From assembly GCF_027887165.1 (NCBI RefSeq), contig NC_077234.1:189635319-189699318 (forward strand): a DNA stretch of 64,000 nt. Direction: 5' to 3'. The notes under the pieces are model-generated. The model was not told where the DNA came from and made no database searches. It was given only the letters and a program-made list of their open reading frames with translations. Made by a program: the position numbers and the translations under genes. Below are positions 57,920 to 64,000 of the stretch, piece after piece. Numbering within the stretch: the stretch's first letter is position 1; each line of letters opens with the position of its first letter. This DNA is from Monodelphis domestica. Its lineage: Eukaryota > Chordata > Mammalia > Didelphimorphia > Didelphidae.

Positions 57920-60512
57920 ATGACTATCTCTTTCCTTACATTCTTTGTCCTTTTCTGTACTTTAAATCATGTATACCAAGTCAGCTGGAAAGATAATTCT
58001 CTGATTCAGCTTGGGGAAGACATGTCCAAAGTGGGTCCCTCTAACTGTTGGGTTTGTACGAAGCACCCCCAAAGTGGCGAGAACCCCAGGTCTGTAGCCC
58101 AAGGTCTCAGTGCCTCCGAGGTATATCCAAAACCTGAGGTTTTAAGGAAATATGGAACCACTCCAGTTTTAGCTACTCCCCTATGGGATACCTTGAAGGA
58201 TGCCCCCTGTTTTCTCACAGGGCAGCCTTTCATTTTTTTTAACATATCCAAGCCCAGCACACTGGGTTGGCACTCATCAAGGATGGGTGGGCCAACCTAG
58301 AACCCTTCTGGTATAAGTGCTTTGATAAGGGATGGGGTACTGATCCTTTTCCTTTTAACATGACTCATGCACTATGTAGGAGTTGCTCTGAGGATCCAGT
58401 CATCTTTGCTGGGGCAGGTGTAACGATGTTTTTCTCAACATGTACATACTGGTATCCTAATGTAACCATCCAAACTCCTGGGGAAAGCTTCAAGAAGTTC
58501 TCTACTCTAACATCTCCTCTTCACCTCCCACAGTCATGGTCTGTGCTGAAAACATTACATGATACTGGCCTTAGACCTGGCAAGTCCTGCAATAGTTCCT
58601 CTGAATGGGGAATTAATGCTTCCCAAATGCTAAAATCTGCAGACAGATCTCTTTGTGCCCCTGCAGGACACCGATTCATCTGTGGCTATCACATGGCACC
58701 TCTAGCCTTTCAGGCCTGTGCCCCATTTTATGCCCCAGGGTGGTCACCTAAAGAGTCAGTAGTTTTAACTACATCCTGCCTTAGCCCCTACATCAACTAT
58801 GGGGAATGTACTTTAGGGATACTGGACCCTCAAGTACATTTATACCAGAATCCCCTGATTCCTTCTCTCACTGAAGTACAGAGGGTAAAGAGGAGCTCTT
58901 GGGATAATTTCCTCTGGTGGATGGAGAAGACTGCATCACTGACAGTTCCCTGGGTAGGGTACTTAAGCCAAGAGGCTGTGTTTAGTAACTTGACCTTAGA
59001 TATTGAAAAATTTTCCAATGTGACATCTATGGGCCTTGAGGATTTTCAGGAATCTTTGGATTCCCTGGCAAATGTGGTGATGGACAATAGAATTGCCTTA
59101 GACTATCTGCTGGCAGCAGAAGGTGGCATTTGTATGGTTCAGAACACTTCTTGCTGTGTCTATATCAATAATTCCCACAAAGTGGAAGTATGAGTCCAAG
59201 AGTTACATGAGGTGTTGTGAATCTTGAAATTTCTCAGACTTGTAAACTTACAAGGAGCAAAGAGGAAAAAACTTACATGGGACTATTCCCCATTTTAAAC
59301 AGTGAAGCTACTTAGATCTAAAATATGAGAACTCTACTTAGATCAGAAATGGGAAGACCTCTACTCCACCCATACTTAAGACTGCTTTAGGGGAGAAAAC
59401 TCCTTGCTAAATAATGAAAGTACTTAAACCTATACTTATAATGAGGCAAAAAGTTCTTTAAGCCATGCCTATTTTTAGAATTAATACAATAGGGTGCTAA
59501 GTATCTATTAAAGGTCAGGCAACTTGTGAATTTACAAGGAGCAAAGAGGTGAAAACTCATTCAGAAGTTTTTTCTGGTTCAATCTTACTAAAGGGATTAG
59601 TCAACTCAGCTGTGAATTCAGAATGGGATGTCCTTTGGAAAACGTCTACTGTGATTGGTAGATGGAAAAAATAGGGGAGGTGACAAAGGAGAAAAACCCT
59701 CTATATAAGAAAAAGGAATCTCTTGAGAAGAGGTCTTGAGAGACAGGCTCTATGGAGGATCTCTTGAGAAGAATCTCTCTCTGGAAAAGGATGGCTGGCT
59801 GAACTGGTGTCACTAGAATCCTTGCTTAGACAGATCTTGACGTGAGTGATAAAAGACTGACTGACTGATCTCCATCTCTTAAGACTCAGATCTAGGCCAT
59901 ATTGGCTTAAGACCCTTCACACTTATTCCTTTCTTACTCTTTCTCTCTTTCTTTAATTCCTCATTGTATTATTAATTAAATTCTCTATAAAACCCAGTTG
60001 ACTTGGGTATATTAATAATTGGGAATATTTCTCTGGCAACCACCTTATATATTTGATTTTAAAGCAAGACACTTTAGTGGAAAAATATTTTCTATGGTCA
60101 CAATTTACCTACCCACTCTTATATCTACTACAATTTATATCTTCCACTATTTTAATCACTACAATTTACAACCTCAACCATTTAAAAAGCCACAGTGTCC
60201 ACTTGGATGGCTGATGCCTGTAGAAAGCTGTTTTCTGGCTCATTGTCCTGGAAATCCTGGCTATATGCCCTCCTTGCCCCTTTTATTCCTATGATCTTAA
60301 TAATTGGGGGTATCTTGATATATGGACCTTGTATTTGTAATATTGTCATCTCTCTAGTTGCTTCTAGGGTGCAAGCATTCATGGGAGTCACAGAGATGCC
60401 ATTGCAACCTTTGCAACCATCCCAGTCTGAACCCCTGGACATGACCTACAGTCAACACCTCTCTCTCCTAACCGATAGGCAGAGACAACTCTACGCCCAT
60501 TCTCAACTCTGA
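57920..60512 (+). mobile_element. ERV env region (fossil), interrupted by a solo LTR
   Basis: It has a signal-peptide-like hydrophobic start, a surface part with a SNCWVC-type CXXC motif, an RVKRSS-like cleavage region, an LDYLLAAEGGIC segment with CX6CC, and, beyond the inserted LTR (59216-60194), a transmembrane anchor (IPMILIIGGILIYGPC). It is a class I Env type, degraded. Confidence 0.83.
59216..60194 (+). mobile_element. Solo LTR (long-LTR family) inside env
   Basis: It runs TGTGAATCTTGAAATTTCTC to AAAAAGCCACA, 979 bases, with GTGT duplicated on both sides (59212-59215, 60195-60198). A TATA box (ctatataag) lies near 59700. Same family as 15940-16964 and 30402-31930. It entered after the host ERV. 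Confidence 0.87.
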
Positions 60513-60559
60513 AGAAGTTACAGAAAACTGAGACCATCGCCCCTTTTCCCTTACATATT

Positions 60560-61000
60560 AGGAGAGGGGGTAGATGACTGGGCATTGTACCCCAGAAACT
60601 CAGGCAAACTATTATCAGGGAAACTCCCTGGCTCCCTGCCATCCTCGTGACTCTGAGCCTAGAAACACCCAATGACCACCCTAGGGTCCTGAGATGACTA
60701 TCTACCTTTGATTGTCCTCTAGATTTAAGTTGGACAGAAAGATGCACCTTCATGCCACACCTTGATCCTATCAGACATCTGTTTGTCCCCTAAAACTAAG
60801 GAATCTCTATGTCCCCAAGCAGACCCCAGTATGATCACCCCACCTCATTCCTGGGTGACTAACACTGTTGTAAAAGTATAAAATCCCCAGAAGTGATGTC
60901 TTCTGGGGGAACAGCCTTTCCATTAATGCTGTCCTCCCAAAGAACTGCTACCCATCTTGCTGTTCCACCTTGCTATCCTCTTGGCCATTCTCCTGGCCCC
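60560..61000 (+). repeat. Polypurine tract and 3' LTR (incomplete)
   Basis: aggagaggggg at 60560-60570 is the polypurine tract. The LTR starts TGACTGGGCATTGTACCCCAG at 60575 and aligns with 19764 and 51399. At about 61001 the sequence passes straight into hAT end sequence equal to 27051 in copy 1. Confidence 0.82.
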
Positions 61001-62985
61001 ATCCAGTAGTGTGGTGGAGGCTGGATAAATGGCCTCAGGGGGCCACATGTGGCCCACAGGCCATAGTTTGGGGACCCTTGCTTTAGGGTTAAGTATGGGT
61101 GAATTTGCTTTTGTTGATTAATTTAAAAGTAGAAAAATGTGTATTTATCCTGTCTTTAGTCTAGTGAGGTACTAACTAAGGGTACTTTAGTTATTGTTTC
61201 AGTCTTAACTCCAAGTAGGCAAAGAGAAAAAAGAATTTCCTTTCACATATATGAATTATAAGTTTATTGTTTTGCATTTGATAAATAGAAAATTGAATTA
61301 TTTATTTCATATTTAAGCTAATTTACCTTTGACCTATATAGAAAGGACTAAGTTCTCCTTCCTGACATATCAGAAACATCTGGAGAAGGAAAACTATGTG
61401 ATGATTTTAGTTTTTAGCTCTTTATGATTGGTAGTATATAGTAGCCCCCAAAGCTAATTCTGTTGTTGGCTTGGTTAAGAAAGGCATAGCTTCTAAGAAA
61501 ATGGAGTTAGTTATCTTCATTCCTAGTTGGGCAACATCTGGACTATTATGTACATTTTTGGGCATGAAATTTTAGCAATATTCTTGATAAGCTGAAGAGT
61601 ATTAAAACAAATGAACCATAATGGTTAATGGCCTTAAGTCCATGTTGTATGAAGATCCATTGAAGTAGATGATGGTGATATCTTACTGAGAGAGGGGTTA
61701 TAATTCCTTTTTTTTTTCCAAGTTGTTGGAAGGTTGTCATATCGCATAGGGAATAGATTATTTTGGCCTCAGAAGGCAGAATTAGGAACAACTGGCAAAA
61801 GTGAAGGCAAATTTAGACTAGATAATAATAAAAACTTCATAATAATTGATGTTAAGTGGAATGAACTACCCCAAGAGACTATGGTTTTACCCTTACAGAA
61901 GGTCTTTAAGTAAGGACTGAATGATCCTGTGCCAGGTAGATTGTATTCTGGAAAAAAAAAATTCACTTTGGAGTACGTATTAATTCTGAGACCATATCAT
62001 TGCTCAAGATCCTTCCAACTTTAAAATTCTGTGATTCTAAGTTTTATTCCTCAAGTTAAATGTAGTGGAAAGTTAAATAAAATCAATATCCTTAAGAATC
62101 AAGATGAATTAGTCTATTAATTTCTTACTTGGGGAACTGAGGAATCTCCAATCTTCAGACTGGTCTTGGCAAATTTAATCTGGCAAAAGTAATTCTGTTT
62201 TGAACCAGGAGAACAGTGTACACAGAAACTGATACATCATGGCACAATGGAATGTAGTAGACTTTTCTAGTAGCAGCAATGCAATGATCCAGGAAAATCG
62301 AAATGAACTAATGAGAAAGAACCCTACCCTCATCCAGAGAAAGAAAGGTGGGGACAGAAATGCAGAAGAAAAACATATGATCAATCATGTGGTTCAATGG
62401 GTATATGATTGAGCTTTTAATGTTAAAAGATCACTCTACTGCAAATATGAATAACAGGAAATAGGTGTTGAACAATTATACATGTATAAGCCAGTGGAAT
62501 TGCTTGTCAGCTCCTGGAGGGGGGGTAGGAAGAAGGGTGGGGAATATCCTGAATCATATAGCCATAGAAAAATATTCTAAATCAATATTGGGAGCCTATA
62601 GCTACAATATGTAATATATGGATTTGGTGGACTGTAAATTATGGTGGCATAATCAAATAGAAGAGCAAGAAAAATATAAATGAATATATATCAACATACA
62701 TGCCAGAAATATACTAAATTCATTTTATTGTGAGTATCAACATGGAAATGCAATTATACTAAATATCTATGGAGAGTGGCATGAAACAATAGGATACTTC
62801 CTGAGATAAAAGGAGCCAGTGGAGAAAAATCTAAAATGACCTCCAAAAAGTGAGCCTAAAATGTTTCTTATTTTTAGCCATCATTGTGAGAATTTTATGT
62901 GGTTAGTGACAAATCTCTTTAGCTTCAGAGTTTTGGGTGAGTTCAGAATTCTTCCTCATTCTGTCTCAATCCCGGATTTTCCTTC

Positions 62986-63132
<147 letters not shown>

Positions 63133-63711
63133 TTAATGAAAATAGATGTCACTAGATTCACATGCTAGTGGAGATAGTGCTACCTTAGTACCAGGAAGAC
63201 AAAGAATCAAATCCTATCTCTAACACTAGGTGTGTGATCATGATGAACAGGTTATGTAAACTGTTAGGCTCAGTTTCTCTGTTTATAAAATGAGAATAAT
63301 AAGAGTGAATCTATATATACATGTGTGTAAACTAGTTGGTAGTGTACTGAGCAAATTATCTTATGTTTATTTAGTGAATATTTTTCATTTTCCTATCTGA
63401 ACACTGCCATACAAGAGGGTAAATTCCTTGAAGGCAGGGATAATTTTGTTTTTATCATTGGCTTTTCAGCATCTATCATGGGATAGGATTCCTATCATAG
63501 AGTATAATATTAATCATACAGTAGGTGCTTAATAATTGCTTGCTGGTTGTTTGAATGCTTGAAAATAATCAGGTGTAGTAAATTAAAAAATGTACATGGG
63601 TTAAAAATATTTTTGGGCTCATAAAAACTGGCTCATAAGCTCTTCATTGGCTTCACTCCGTTGCTTCTCTCTAGTTTCATTAGAGCTTACAGTGTTAATA
63701 TAAAAATGGAA

Positions 63712-63996
63712 GATATCTCCAGGAGAGATAACTTAAGAATCATTGGTCTACCAGAAGACCATGAGAAAAGAAAAAGCCTGGACATCACACTACAGGAAAT
63801 TATCCAAGGAAACTGCCCTGATATTCTAGAATAACAGGGAAAAGTGGAGATTGAAAGAATCCACAGATCACCTCCTGTTCTTAATCCCCAACTGACAAAA
63901 CCCAGGAATGTTATAGCCAAATTAAAAAATTATCAGACCAAGGAAAACATATTACAAGCTGATAAGAAGAAGAAGACATTCAGATGCCATTGAACC
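63712..63996 (+). mobile_element. L1 ORF1 fragment (copy 2)
   Basis: Same L1 ORF1 piece as 30095-30401 (RDNLRIIGLPEDHEKRKS, IERIHRSPPVLNPQLTKPRN). It ends where TGTG begins at the window edge. Confidence 0.8.
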
Positions 63997-64000
63997 TGTG

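Larger units (their letters stand above)
51399..61000 (+). mobile_element. Class I ERV, near full-length layout, broken
   Basis: This fossil provirus has a 5' LTR (51399-52333), primer-binding site, gag, protease, reverse transcriptase/RNase H, integrase, env and an incomplete 3' LTR (60575-61000). Gag begins MGQRQSVPRDSPLGC, a myristoylation-type gammaretroviral matrix start. RT has QYVDDIL and Env has a CX6CC motif (CMVQNTSCC). It carries two later guests: a 390-base solo LTR in the 5' LTR and a 979-base solo LTR in env. It is broken many times over (well above ten breaks). The shared insertion site with the solo LTR in copy 1 shows that it predates the tandem duplication, so it is older than the minus-strand ERV. 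Confidence 0.9.

Overview
This window looks like marsupial (metatherian) nuclear DNA. The evidence is the repeat content: tRNA-derived SINEs whose bodies end in the marsupial 'ccaatacacagtattgattctaagatggaaggtaagggtt'-type tail, marsupial-type L1 3' ends, old MIR/L2/CR1-L3 debris, a hAT DNA transposon, and several class I endogenous retroviruses. There are no bacterial-style genes. The long open frames are a retrocopy and ERV parts, and the real host coding sequence is in short exons.

The host gene content is a tandem array of cytosolic sulfotransferase genes of the SULT1C type (closest by memory to SULT1C4), all on the minus strand. Gene 2 can be assembled completely from seven coding exons (50360 down to 29389). 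Every exon has GT-AG borders and the classic SULT1 exon sizes (126, 98, 127, 95, 181, 113 bases after the first coding exon), and the sum is a 304-residue enzyme. Gene 1 (12033 down to 2224, last exon off the left edge) keeps exons 2, 3 and 7, but no exon 4, 5 or 6 is visible, so it looks dead. Gene 3 contributes only its last exon (62986-63098) before the right edge.

The array arose by recent tandem duplication with a period of about 34-38 kb. Three collinear blocks are shared: 1965-2744 with 38232-39018; 8376-12802 plus 19506-19763 with 46718-51398; 27051-30401 with 61002-64000. Exons and introns differ by only a few percent. The copies were then remodelled separately. Copy 1 received a PKP4 (plakophilin 4) processed retrocopy that split a SINE (3581-8118). 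It also received a gammaretrovirus-like ERV on the minus strand (12803-19505) whose empty site is still visible in copy 2. At another site copy 1 carries a solo LTR (19764-20302) where copy 2 keeps a long class I ERV (51399-61000).

The rest is nested repeats. Three solo LTRs of one long-LTR family lie at 15940, 30402 and 59216, two of them inside other ERVs. A second short solo LTR lies inside the 5' LTR of the large ERV. An L1 tail lies inside an LTR. Several SINE, MIR, L2, CR1/L3 and microsatellite tracts fill the introns. I see no CRISPR array, operon or clearly new type of system. The most informative signal is the young SULT1C array and how ERVs, solo LTRs and a retrocopy date its history.
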